From assembly GCA_012295275.1 (NCBI GenBank), contig CM022670.1, forward strand, positions 30,524,438 to 30,588,437: a DNA stretch of 64,000 bases, in the 5' to 3' direction. Shown piece after piece: positions 12,909-23,994 of this stretch (position 1 is the first letter of the stretch; each line of letters starts with the position of its first letter). A program made the position numbers and the translations under genes. The notes beneath the pieces are model-generated. The model saw nothing but the letters and a program-made list of their open reading frames with translations. It ran no database searches and was not told the DNA's origin. The DNA comes from Chrysomallon squamiferum (Eukaryota > Mollusca > Gastropoda > Neomphalida > Peltospiridae).

Positions 12909-13550
12909 TGGTATTGTTGCTGTTGTTGTTTATTTAAAAAGTAATTTTATATGTACATTTTTATTCCTTTTAATATTATGAAAACTATTGAATTTGCTCT
13001 TATTCACGTTTTATATATATTCTTTTTAACCTGTTTTGATTATTTTTCGTTTTTGTTTTGTGTCATTTTGTGTGTATGTTTCATTAAAGCTTTAGCAAGA
13101 ATGAAATAATAAAAAAAACTTTGATATCATTTTGTTTACGTGAAAATCTTACAAAAAAAATTCATTATTATTATTTATTTATTTTAAATTTCTTCTTGTT
13201 TTGTTTTGTTTTTTATTTTGAAGCTTACCAAAAACGCCAAACTCTACTGAAAAATAAAAGAACGTGCATGATGGTCGTGAAAAATGTTTGTTGTTTTCCT
13301 GCATTATCAGTGAGCGAAGATGAATTATCTGGATTTCTAGATATAGCCAGATAAAATGAAGTTAATGAAACATAGGGGAATGTGCGAGTGTTTACAGAAC
13401 GGAGAAATAAATGACAGGAAAGTGATCTCTAATGTCTGAAGTGAGCTGAACCGTTGTAAGATCAAAATAAAAGGGCAAAGTTTCCAACAAATCATTCCAT
13501 TTACATGAAAAGTTAACCTGTTTTCATTTTCTCAAAATTCAATGGCTGTC
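9300..13550. other. Gene-poor AT-rich region with microsatellites
   Basis: No open frame here has protein-like composition plus splice support. Simple repeats are (TA)n at 10573-10613, TA/GA at 11297-11360, (CT)n at 12665-12750 and (TTA)n at 12865-12907. The 80- and 105-codon frames near 12.1-12.3 kb (minus) and 10.93-11.25 kb (plus) were examined and are not supported as genes. Confidence 0.6.
12665..12750. repeat. (CT)n microsatellite
   Basis: About 86 bases of uninterrupted CT dinucleotides. Confidence 0.97.
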
Positions 13551-13594
13551 CAAATATATTACGTTAATTTTATGTACACCAGACGGCCGATGAT

Positions 13595-13855
13595 TCTGTT
13601 GACACCACTGCTATTACTACTACTATTACAATTTTTGCTAGCACCACGTCTTCCACTGCTACTACTACCGTAGTTATTACTAATATTACTACTACTAAGT
13701 TCTGTTTTTACCACTACTTCTATTATTACTGTTGCTACTGTATTTACCACTACTACGACTAACACTACCACCATCTCAACTCCCATTACTATCGCTGTTA
13801 TTACTACTAGTGCTGTTGGTGCTGTTGCTTCTGCTACTATTACTACTAGCAGTGG
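13595..13855. repeat. Degenerate (ACT/ACC)n triplet array
   Basis: The plus strand is built of ACT, ACC, GCT and ATT triplets with point changes, giving open serine/valine/threonine-rich frames on both strands. It is an aged triplet satellite, not coding sequence. Confidence 0.8.
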
Positions 13856-14191
13856 CGTAAGCTTGACGGAGTCACAAGGGCGTCCCCTTCAGAAACGTTC
13901 CCTTCCATAACTACTAATGACGGACTTTGAAAGTTGTACTTCATTAATAATATTGCAGAATTACTGCTTTGTATAAAACAACGGCGGAAGAGTACAGTAT
14001 TACCATTATTTTAGCAGCTGGGCTTAGTGAAAAGTTGATATTCAATTAATACAAAATGAATATCTTCTTTTTCACCTTGTATCGTTCCTCATTGTGCTAT
14101 CCGATTAAATCTCTGTCTTCACAAATTTTCTTTCTACTACACAGCAATGAAAGTGACTTTTCCCAAAAAGCGCTGAAATAATTTTACCAAA

Positions 14192-14677
14192 TTATGAATA
14201 TGTTTTTGGCTGAGGACACGATTGGCGTAGACAGCATCGGGGGTGTGTTGTTGGAGGCGGTGTCCCCCTTCTACCGATGAGAATTTTTTTTAATTTTGAT
14301 GACAGCTTTGGTGGAATTTTAAGTACACTGCACCAAGAACAAACGGCAACACCAGGTTGCTGTTGATCGATTTTGCGAACCCACTCGCTAAGAAAATCAC
14401 CGATTTTGTCCTTTTCTTGAAGCCAATTCGATCGAAAAGCGTTCTTGACTCCGCGCTCAACCGTCTTCAGGTCCGGTGACTGATTAAGAACTGAAATCAC
14501 AAAATCCCGAACAATGGACAGATTTTCAATGCATTCGCAAACAATACCACCATTTTGTCCAATATGACGCGACCAGTGTATACGATCTGCGCATTGGTCT
14601 CGCGCAGATGAGACTTCGCGAGCCAATCTGGCCAGTGGCGAATAAGCAAATATGGCGGCCACAATGGGCGCAGCCAT
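14192..14677 (-). pseudogene. Unrecognised ORF, possibly transposon-derived
   Basis: A minus-strand frame of about 160 codons starts at MAAPIVAAIFAYSPLARLAR (14677) and is the most protein-like frame between the two host genes apart from the transposons. Its middle reads VKNAFRSNWLQEKDKIGDFL, then SEWVRKIDQQQ and VAVCSWCSVLKIP. A Trp-rich helix before a CxxC pair recalls the N-terminal zinc finger of hAT-type transposases, but no second zinc-ligand pair is visible and the frame degrades toward its end. A CAGTGGCGTAAGC string at 13851 could be a hAT terminal repeat; no partner end was found. A 48-codon extension upstream across a poly-T run is unlikely to be translated. Confidence 0.3.
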
Positions 14678-14879
14678 GTTAGATCTAAAGTTAGATCTAA
14701 ACTCCGTAAATTTTAGGCGGAACGAATGAAAGTTGAAAAGGGGCGGATTTAAAAAAAAAAAAAAAAAAATTAGAGCAATAAAAAGGCGGTATTTCGCCGA
14801 AAGGCTGCGAACTTTCACCTATGATTACAACTAAAACTATCACAACTCCTGCAGGTGCAGCTACTACTACAGTAATTTC

Positions 14880-16040
14880 CATTTCCTTTCCCATGATTTT
14901 TTCTTTGGAATATATTGTTAATATTTCCTAAAACCTTCAGTAACGAATTTTTAAAACAGACGAGAAAAGTTATTTCTTTCATTTAAATCATTTTTGTTAT
15001 TTACGTAGCCTATCCTTGAAATACATGTAACCTCCAAAAAGACAACAACAACAAAAAACAAACAACTAAACTAAACTAAAATAAAAAGTAAACGCCTTCT
15101 GAATCTGTCATTGTGCTGGTTTTCAGAAACAAGTACAATCTGCAATCATTGTTCTACGTCTCATTTACTGACGAGACCACAGTAAATAGAGTATCTGTAT
15201 GTGTGTACGTATGTAAGTATGATATAATGTATAAATGTATATGTTGGTGTAGATACGTATGTATGTGTTGGTGTTTTGGTAGGATGTATGTTTGCATGTT
15301 TATTTATGACTGTATAAGCGACCTTGTAAATGTGAAGTACTCGATGAGATTTATGTTCGATAAAGTGTTTTAACACTACCATACACAACCACCCATCCAC
15401 TGTGTTGTGTATGATGATCGTAAATTATAAAGAAAAATAATCTTTGAATGTCATTTGAAAAGAATATAAAATCTTGTTTTCATAGAAAATGTGATGCAGT
15501 TAAAAAATAAATAACTCTCTTTTTTAAGTTGTTAAACCTATCTGCAACATCTGTGATTTTCATTTCATTTCTTTTATGTGTGTGTGTGTCTGTTTTTCTC
15601 TCTCCCTCTTTTCTTCCTTCTTGTTTTAGGTTTTGGTTTCTTTTCATTTCGCTTGTTTTTTATTTCTAAATTTCATTTGTTCGTTTTCTTTTTTCTTTCT
15701 TTGAATCATTCCTTTATTTTACTTATTCTGTTTTCCTCTATTTCTTCTTTCGTCTCCCCTTCTTTTTCGTATTATACTTTCACAATTAATATAATGATAG
15801 TTAAAAACAAATTTCAGCATGTAAAACGTGGTTAACAAATTATCTTTTTCCAAAATTGTTTTTTTGTTAGCGATGCGAGAAAGAGTAGTGTAACCGTCTT
15901 ACCACTGTGGACTGGACTAGATCTTTGGAATTAGTCCTTTTAGTAATGGGTCACAGCAGTTAGCTTCATTTGGGTAATTCAGGCTTTGTTATTTTTATTA
16001 CATGTTGTGTATGTATGAATTTTAGGATTCTTTACATCTG
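14880..16040. other. Non-coding stretch
   Basis: AT-rich DNA with TATG/TGTA-rich patches near 15200-15300 and a pyrimidine-rich region at 15575-15780. The frames here are low complexity. Nothing else was identified. Confidence 0.5.
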
Positions 16041-16192
16041 ATTAGACTCTGCACATAGACAATATTCGGGAACGCACTGGCGCAGGAGGGCAAAGTCCAA
16101 CTACGATCTCACAAATGCTGTGTCCTGACTCGAAAGTATGGCACCTATTCGCCCGCGCTCCGAAGGCGGACGACGTTACCGTTCGGCCATCA
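16041..16192 (-). mobile_element. tRNA-derived SINE
   Basis: Read on the minus strand the element starts with a tRNA-like head. TGGCCGAACGGTAACG (16189-16174) fits the Pol III A box and CTTTCGAGTCAGG (16135-16123) the B-box core. A conserved body follows, TCCTGCGCCAGTGCGTTCCC, then GAATATTGTCTATGTGCAG. The body recurs almost identically at 50781-50825, which shows it is a dispersed family. The layout (tRNA head, conserved central block) is that of known cephalopod SINEs, but I cannot name the subfamily from sequence alone. Confidence 0.72.
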
Positions 16193-16307
16193 AGACAATC
16201 TTAAGAAAGTCTGATCAATAGCCGAGGGTAATCATCACAGAAAAAAAAGGCCTGTCGTTGGCAGAATGTGACCAAACACAATACTGATCAAACAATGACT
16301 ATTTTAA

Positions 16308-17049
16308 ATGGGTACGAAAAAAATGGCACCCGGAAGAAGTGGCACTGTGCAGATTTGGAAAAAACGGTACCGGAAAAATATTTTTTTATTGCTTATTGAC
16401 ATTTAGTTACTGGTAATAGGTGAAGTTCTGCTTACAAAAACAGTTCATTATTGCACAGAAAAAGAACATAAAAAACCTGTGCATGAATAATATTTGAGAT
16501 AATGATTTAATGTTCGAAATAATATAAAATACAGCTACTATCATCTTTAGCAATTGTTGACAGTTCATAATTAAATGGTAAGTCAAAACAAATGTAAGCA
16601 AAAACCATCCCCTCATATATATGTGTGTGTGTGTGTATGCGTGTGAGTGTGTGTATATGTATGTTATATATATATAAGTACACACACACACACACACACA
16701 AATATATTTTTGTGCTATGTTTGAACTGACTGAATGATATCATTCTGGAGGATATTTTAACTATTGTATGCGTATTCAGATTAGATACATCTGTATAAAT
16801 GTACTCATGCATCTATGTATGTGTGTGTGTGTGCATATGTATGCGTGTATATATATATTTGTATGTGTGCATATGTATAATATTAAACTCTGATATAATA
16901 CTGCACTTTGTTAAGACAAAACCAAGTGTCTAAGTGATGCTATATATTAATATACATATATGAATAAAGTGTATTTTCAAAAGAACTTAAATACGGTATC
17001 ATTTCTTTCTGGTGCCAGTTTTTCCAGTGCCATTTTTTCCTACACCCAT
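16308..17049. mobile_element. Terminal-inverted-repeat element (MITE-like)
   Basis: The left end reads ATGGGTACGAAAAAAATGGC and the right end, in reverse, ATGGGTGTAGGAAAAAATGG, each continuing into a repeated AATGGCAC / GTGGCAC motif for about 45 bp. Both ends are bordered by TTTTAA-type bases, so a TTAA or TA target is plausible. The 742-bp interior holds only TG/AC and TA microsatellites and no transposase. It is a non-autonomous DNA element of unassigned superfamily. Confidence 0.6.
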
Positions 17050-17224
17050 TTTAAATATATAGCTAGACAGGATACCGAAGGTCAAAATAAATAAATAAAT
17101 AAAGATAAAGCCCTGTGTCTTGAAACTGAAAGAAATACATGTAAACACACATTAATGTTTCAAAATTTAGAATACACCCCCGAAAAAGTAAAAAAAAGTA
17201 AAAACAAAAAGAAAAACAAAAAAG

Positions 17225-17385
17225 AAAAAGACACCTAATGCTGTTGCTACATTACTTCTATTTCTGCTGCTGCTACCACTATCACTACCATTATTAAGAC
17301 TACTTACTACTCCAACTACACTGTTCCTGCTCCTAATCCTCCTCATCCTACTACTACTACTAATAATAATAATCAAGAAAAACAA
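17225..17385. repeat. Degenerate triplet array
   Basis: Decayed ACT, CTG and TAA triplets follow one another, as in the other triplet satellites of the window. The serine-rich minus-strand frame across it is an artefact. Confidence 0.7.
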
Positions 17386-17389
17386 AAGA

Positions 17390-18584
17390 CATTTTCATAG
17401 TTAAGTCAAAATAAATTTCACTTGTTCACTCATTACCTTTTTACCTATAAATGTTTGTTGTTTTTTTTTTTTTTTTTTGGTTTTTTTAAGTTTCATTTAT
17501 TTTACTATAAAATGAAGTCAAAGTTTTGAATATTTTAAAATCTTTTTAATACAAAATCTGATTTTGATTTCTTTTCCTTTACTTTTTTTTGGGGGGGAAA
17601 AATCGGACTAGAGGGGTATAACAACGGAAAAGAAACAAAATACCAGTATTCAGTGTAGTGAAAAAAGGTACAATATTTCATAATTGTACAAATACATATT
17701 GGATTTTAAACATACTCTCTGAACCTAATTCAGGCTACAGTTTTGTATTATTTTCCAACATCAAATGATGTAACTTATTTATACAGATTATAAACAAATA
17801 CTAGTACTTGAAGGTTTGAATGTACTCCCTGGACCTAACAATGGCTGCTATTCTCTACTCTCTTCCTCAGTCAATAAAAGATGTTCTTTAAAACATACAT
17901 ATGTCCACTGAAAGGCCATCTCGTGGTATTTTTCAGATTTTATTTTTATTCTCTCACTAAGAGCATGGGTGTCTCTTTGATCTCTTCTGAATTCCATGAC
18001 CACTTCTAAACAACAGTTCGGGATCTGTTTGTATAATCAGCGATATCTTTTATGCCATGGATTACTTTGCCTTGCACTCTTTATCGTACCTTCTGGCTGT
18101 TTGCAGCAAATAAATATACTTTTCGTATTTGCACTCAGAAATTAGAAACTGTTTGATTCACGAACACTCATTAGTTGCTATTGCCACTTTTATGGGAACT
18201 GAAAGGAAGTGCCAGGTGGGACAAACGTAACGTTTGGTGGAACAGCTACAATTACCATGGATTTTATAACGGTTATATTAACATCTGACGCTGGTGTTAA
18301 ATTAAAATAAATATGAATCTAATTATTATTTTAACAACAGCACCAAGAACACAAACAAGACAACGACAACAATAGCACTACTGTTAATTATAATTTTAAT
18401 AATAACTGTAATAATAATAATAATAATGATAACAACAGCAGTGAAAAAAACAAACAAAGCAAGAATAATAACAAGAACAAAGAAAACGACAACAACAACA
18501 ATAATAACTATAATATATTAAAAAATCATCGTTAAAGACTTACAACATTTAATAACGGAATCAGAGCAAACTTGCAAACTTTTA
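17390..18584. other. Non-coding stretch
   Basis: AT-rich DNA with AAT and AAC triplet patches at 18330-18510. No gene signal was seen. Confidence 0.5.
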
Positions 18585-18687
18585 CATTCAGGACATGATG
18601 TACGTCCCGTTTCTGTGCCTTCCTCTTAATGTCCTTGAGCACCACACTGGTGAGAGGTTAACTTGACTTAACTATTAATGTACTTAC
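18585..18687 (+). repeat. 103-bp dispersed repeat, copy A
   Basis: This segment contains GTACGTCCCGTTTCTGTGCC and TTCCTCTTAATGTCCTTGAG. It matches the reverse complement of 26241-26342 with about nine mismatches. The sharp ends of the match suggest a SINE or MITE fragment, but no A/B boxes or inverted termini were found. Confidence 0.7.
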
Positions 18688-19140
18688 GATTACATCTCTA
18701 TTCTTTTAAAGATAAGAAACATATATACTTGTTCACTTTAAAATGGCCTTCCTTGACTACAGATGCATAGGATAACTACAAATTCACTTACTAAAATAAA
18801 ATGATAAAGTGAAGAACTTTTTCTTGTTCTTGTAAACTAATATTTAAAGTTCAATAATAATGAGTCTATTTCTTGGAACAATTTCTTTAACACCTTAACC
18901 TTATCCAGTCCTTGGAATTTATTAAAACAATTACACCCTAACCTTATCCAGGCTTATACATCTTTTCACTGAGGATGAAGAAGTTTTCAATCAGCCTATC
19001 CGGTTTTTGAATATTCCGACCACTTTCCGATGGTTGCTTAGCTTCCTCTGATTTCTGATGATCTTTTGCTGTGATCAGATCTTAGATCACGACTCTTCCA
19101 TCGACGTATGTTTCTACATCATCTTCTGTAATCGAAGTCA

Positions 19141-19212
19141 TAATCTCTGGATTCTTGCTGGACAATCGTTCAGTCCTTTTGAGAATATTGCAGTCAGGGG
19201 TTTGTTGTCAGT
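19141..19212 (-). pseudogene. Ty3/gypsy RNase H fragment, downstream half
   Basis: The minus strand reads TDNKPLTAIFSKGLNDCPAR, then IQRL and a stop, followed in the same frame by LRLQK. This is the conserved TD(H/N)KPL...APARLQR segment of gypsy RNase H. It continues the element whose upstream half ends at 21436, the two halves being separated by the hAT insertion. Upstream of it a weaker GYVSYLRHGWQ stretch fits the preceding strand. The integrase domain expected next was not found. Confidence 0.72.
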
Positions 19213-19426
19213 CTGCCAACCATGACGTAAGTAGCTAACATAGCCTGTATGTGCTCTTTTTCACATCCCTTTGGCCTACTAGCCTACTTTGTAAGAAATC
19301 AGGAAGTTAATTGTTCCAGCTTTGACTTTCAGTATTTTACTGAGCATGTAAGAGACAATACGCACATTGGATTTTCTTCTCAGAAGCAGCAATAATTTTA
19401 TTTTTTTCTCTACCTTATCAGTTAAA

Positions 19427-20209
19427 ATGTCTCCAACGAAAAAGAGAAAAGTAGATGATGAATGCCGAGTTTTTAAGGAGGAATGGACATATCAATATTT
19501 TTTCACTGTGGTAAATGGGAAAGCAGCGTGTTTAATTTGTAATGAGGGAATATCAGTTTTTAAAGAATATAATTTGAAAAGACACTATAATACAAAACAC
19601 GCTGGATACAGTGAAGGACTATCAACAGAGCAAAAGGTTAATAAAGCTGCTGATATGGTGAACAATCTAATAAAGCAACACTCGCTTTTTTCAAAGACAC
19701 AATCCATTCACATTTCAGCAACAGAAGCTAGTTTTTATATTAGTTACAAAATTGCACAATGCAAAAAACCTTTTTCTGATGGAGAATTTGTAAAAGACTG
19801 CATTGTGGATGCGGCACGCATACTTTGTCCAGAAGCACAGAATAAATTTGAGAATATTGCACTATCAAGGAATACAGTTATGAGAAGGGTACAAGATATC
19901 AGCAAAGATTTGTCCCAACAGCTTCACACTGCTTGCACTGATTTCATGTGGTTTTCATTAGCTCTGGATGAAAGCAATGATGTTCAGGACATTGCACAAC
20001 TCATGATATTTATACGTGGTATCAAGTCAGATTTTACAATTTCAGAGGAGTTGTTATCAGTTGAACCTTTAAAAGGCACAACTACGGGGGAAGACCTGTG
20101 TAAATGTGTAATAAAGTGTGTGGAGGAGGCTGGCCTGCCGTGGAATAAATTGGTGAGTATCACTACTGACGGTGCACCTGCTCTAACTGAAAAAAAAACA
20201 AAGGCATGA
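19427..20209 (+). pseudogene. hAT transposase, N-terminal part (zinc finger and DDE first half)
   Basis: The likely start is MSPTKKRKVDDE at 19427, because the 20 codons before it from 19367 look non-coding. A BED/SPIN-DOC-like zinc finger uses C35, C38, H53 and H58 (AACLICNEG...KRHYNTKH). The RNase-H-like catalytic core follows with SLALDESND (D181) and VSITTDGAPALT (D248), the positions of the first two catalytic acids. The frame ends after about 260 residues in an A-rich stretch (20190-20205) where a one-base loss, or two-base gain, moves the reading frame. Proteins of this type are often labelled GTF2IRD2-like in mollusc annotations. A bound host function is not implied. Confidence 0.85.
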
Positions 20210-21240
20210 TTAACCTCCTACAAAAGAAGATTAAAGAAAACTGTCCTCAGCATGAAATATGGAAATTTCATTGTATCATTCATCAAGAAAGTTTATGCAA
20301 GTCAGCTCTGGATTTTAATCATGTGATACGTCCTGTAGTTGAAGTAGTTAATCTACTCAGATCCAGACCATTATCACACAGACAATTCAAGACATTACTG
20401 GATGATATTGAGACTGAATATAAAGATGTGCTATATCACAATAGTGTTCGGTGGCTTAGTCATGGGAAAGTTCTAAGAAGAGTCTTTGAACTAAGAGACG
20501 AAATTCTCCTTTTCCTTGATATCAAACAAATGAAATGTGATTTTATAGAGAAGATGAAAAATGATTACTGGCTTTGTGATTTTATGTTTGCCACTGAAAT
20601 GTTTGAAAAGCTCAATTCTCTAAATTTGGAATTGCAAGGAAAAGGATTATTTGTGCATGATATGTACACCAAAGTAAAAGCTTTTGAGGCAAAGCTCTCA
20701 CTTTTTGCCAAACAGATATCAGAATGTAATTTTATTCATTTTTCTTTGCTAAGGAAGGCAACAGTAGATAGTAAACTTGCTGAAAAATACAGCAATCAAC
20801 TCTGCATCTTGAAACAAGAATTCCAAAGAAGATTTTCAGACTTCAGAGTAATGGATTCATCATTTAATATACTTGTTTCACCCTTCAGTACAGAAATTGA
20901 GACAGCCCCTGATGTTCTTCAGCTGGAACTAATAGATCTACAAGCTAATAATGAGCTGAAAATAAAGTTTAGGAATATGCCTTTGGTAGAATTTTTCAAA
21001 TATTTGCCTGCTGAAAAGTTTATCAATCTACGAGGTTTTGCTGCTAGGATGCTGTGTATATTTGGATCAACTTATATTTGTGAACAGACTTTTTCATGCT
21101 TAAATCAAACAAAGTCAAAAAACAGATCAGTATTGTCAGATGCAAATTTACAAGCAATTATGAAAGTTTCGACAACTAGTTTTACTCCAGACTTTAAAAG
21201 GCTTGTTCAAAATTGTGGACAGTTGCATTTATCTCATTGA
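20206..21240 (+). pseudogene. hAT transposase, C-terminal part (catalytic core end and dimerisation domain)
   Basis: This frame continues the same protein after the frameshift, about 344 residues to the stop at 21238-21240. It contains the NSVRWLSHGKVLRRVFELRD motif typical of the family and ends with a hAT dimerisation domain: LRGFAARMLCIFGSTYICEQ, then TFSCLNQTKSKNRSVLSDANL. Only one disabling change separates it from the upstream half, so the copy is fairly young. The methionine at its start is internal to the original protein. The 3' untranslated part runs 190 bp to the terminal repeat. Confidence 0.87.
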
Positions 21241-21435
21241 TATATAAACCTTTTATTAAATACAAGTGTAAACAAGATGGTGTTATTTATTGTTATTCTA
21301 CTACAATAATATATATTTTAATAAAGATGGCAACCAGTTACGACAAATTTTACGTAAATTTCATTTAATCCAGCCCTCAGTGGCAAGAAAGTTGCAAATT
21401 TGGCCCTCTGGTAAAAAAGTTTGGCCACCCCTGCT

Positions 21436-22880
21436 CTAGAGGCATAAACTACTGGAAGCCATTCTTCTGTATGTTTTTGGAGAAAATCTGCACCCAGGCC
21501 TTTTTGACTTGCATCACAAGAAATTTTTATGGATTTTGACAGATCACAATGCTGAAGTACAGTCTTGCTTGACACAAAGGATTTCAGTTTCTCGAAAGCA
21601 GTATCATGATTTGGTGTCCAGTCAGTTATTGTTTTTGTCCAATAGTTCTCTCAGAGTTGCTGTTCATTCGGATAAATCCAGCAGAAAGTGAGCCAGGTAA
21701 TTTATCATACCAAGAAATCTTTGGAGATCTTTCTTGCATGTTGGAGTTTCTATGCTGCAGATTGCTTCTACTTTCGTAGGATCAGGCTTTAAACCATCTT
21801 TTGACAGAGTATCTCCAAGGAATGTTAGTTCTGCAACACCAGTTTCACAGTTTTCTTTTTGAAGTTTAAGACCAACTTTTCTTGCTTTTTCAGGAACTTG
21901 GCACAATCTTCTTGTTCATCTTTACCCCAAACAATGATATCATCCATAGATGTATCAACTCCATCCATGTGTTCGAATAATGAATGAATGATTCTGTGAT
22001 AAGTTTCAGGTGCACTCAGTATACCAAATGGCAGTCTGAGAAAACGAAATCTTTGTACTGGCGAACTGAATGTACATAACCATGAACTCTATTAATCCAA
22101 CTGTATTTGCTAGTACCAATTTGACGCGTCAAGTTTCGAAAAGACTTTAGTTCCTACAAAATGTGGCATTATTTCCTCACGAGTAGGGAGTTTAAAATGT
22201 TCCTGAAGAATTGCTTTATTCAAGTTCCACGGATCCATACATACTCGAAGTTTTCCATTAGCCTTGTGTATTATGACAAGTGAATTCACCCATTCTGCTG
22301 GCTCTTCAGTTTTTTCAATCACCTTCATGTCTTCCATCTTATGAAGTTGTGATTTGAGCTTATCATATAAGGCAAATGGTACTTTCCTACATGGTCAACA
22401 ACTGGTATTGCATTATTATGCAGTTTTATGCTAACTTTTTCTGGGAGACAACCAAGACCTTCAAATGTATCAGCATACTCCTTGAATACGTCTGCCTTAA
22501 TGTCCGTTTCAACCTGACGTTCAAGTGACAGTACTCGTTTCACCAAACCCATTTTTTCGCATGACTTGCAGCCCAAAATAGGTTGTACATCTTCATCATT
22601 GGCGATAAACAATGCTCTGTATCGACTATCCTTGTAGAAACGTTCCAGTACACATTGACCTTTTACCGGTACATTTTCTCCATCATATGCTTTCAACAGA
22701 ACCTTACTATTGTTTACTTTTGGCTTTTGCAACAAGTTTAGAAAATCTTTGTAACCCAATAAGTTCATATCTCAATGGTTTTCCCAGCATTTGTGAAAGG
22801 GATGGTGGGAATCGGCGTAACTGGTGCAAGTTAAACGAAGGGATGGTTCAGAAATTGTTTAGGGTCCAGGTACTTTGAAC
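21436..22880 (-). mobile_element. Ty3/gypsy retrotransposon fragment (protease-RT-RNase H)
   Basis: Minus-strand frames in order: a protease-to-RT linker (YRALFIANDEDVQPILGCKS, then LEGLG-type sequence; 22768-22340); RT fingers and palm (KVIEKTEEPAEWVNSLVIIH, KVFSKLDAS; 22337-22110); the catalytic box VDTSMDDIIVWG (about 21960-21925) after LPFGILSAPETYH; RT thumb (LTFLGDTLSKDGLKPDPTKV, FLGMINYLAHFL; 21906-21664); and RNase H start (ISCDASQKGLGADFLQKHTE, PVVYASRA; 21575-21436). Several frameshifts and stops separate these pieces. No gag, integrase or LTR was found at the 22.9 kb end. The domain order is the usual one for gypsy. The element is dead. Confidence 0.88.
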
Positions 22881-22978
22881 AATGTTCAAATTACTTGTTT
22901 GTCAAAAATACACCTATAAATAATTGCATGAAATGCAGTAACTATTAACAAGTTTATTTTATTTGCCAGCGAGTTTTG

Positions 22979-23035
22979 TCTGGTTGTTCTGTGAATTATA
23001 TATATATATATTCTGTATATATTATATATATATGT

Positions 23036-23091
<56 letters not shown>
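22979..23091. repeat. (TA)n then (GT)n microsatellite
   Basis: TA repeats lead into about 55 bases of GT dinucleotides. Confidence 0.95.
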
Positions 23092-23092
<1 letters not shown>

Positions 23093-23671
23093 TCTATGTG
23101 TGAAATATGAAATAGTTTTTATTGCTCTGAAAGTAAAAGATCGCCACACAGTGTGATAATAAATATTTTTGAGAATGTAACGGTGAGTTGGTGATGCGGT
23201 GCTAATAATAATTATTTTATATTGTGTGGATCAAGCGCATATCTCTTTTCGAAGGACGCAGATAATGTTTAAAAAAGTTATTTATGTATAGTTATGCAGT
23301 TGCATGTTAAAAAATGTGCAGTCATCACTGAAATTCATGCGCAATAATTTAGCCATGCAGTGTCTGCTATAGTAGCCTTGATTACACAGGCACTGTGAGT
23401 AGCAGCAAAGTTCAGAGCAATCGAATCGCGTCCCTTCGAATCGCCAGAGGGGGTAATTTCGAAATATGACAGTCGCCACTTCAGATTACATCTATTTTGT
23501 TTACGGACAAGACACGCGAACTGTGACACCAAAAGTGCAAAACAATGGCATGACAGCAGTTAAATAAACGGATGGCGGATATTGCTGCTGTTGCTGATGA
23601 ATGGCGGGTGAACTCGTCATAAGCCGATGGCATTCTCTTACAGTATTAGCGAGACCTCTGCATCTGAACTT

Positions 23672-23994
<323 letters not shown>

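Larger units (their letters stand above)
19300..21433 (+). mobile_element. hAT-superfamily DNA transposon
   Basis: The right end is clear: read in reverse it begins CAGGGGTGGCCAAACTTTTT, a hAT-type terminal repeat, and it is followed by the 8-bp string CTCTAGAG (21434-21441), the size of a hAT target duplication. The left terminus is eroded or diverged and is placed only approximately, between the gypsy RNase H remnant and the transposase start. The element carries the two transposase frames listed separately and interrupts the minus-strand gypsy element between its YASRA and TDNKPL motifs. Confidence 0.82.

Noticed and set aside
19190-19205. CAGGGGTTTG string as the left hAT terminus
   Set aside because: It lies inside the gypsy RNase H reading (CCCCTG of the KPL codons), and the neighbouring bases do not match the right terminal repeat or its target duplication.
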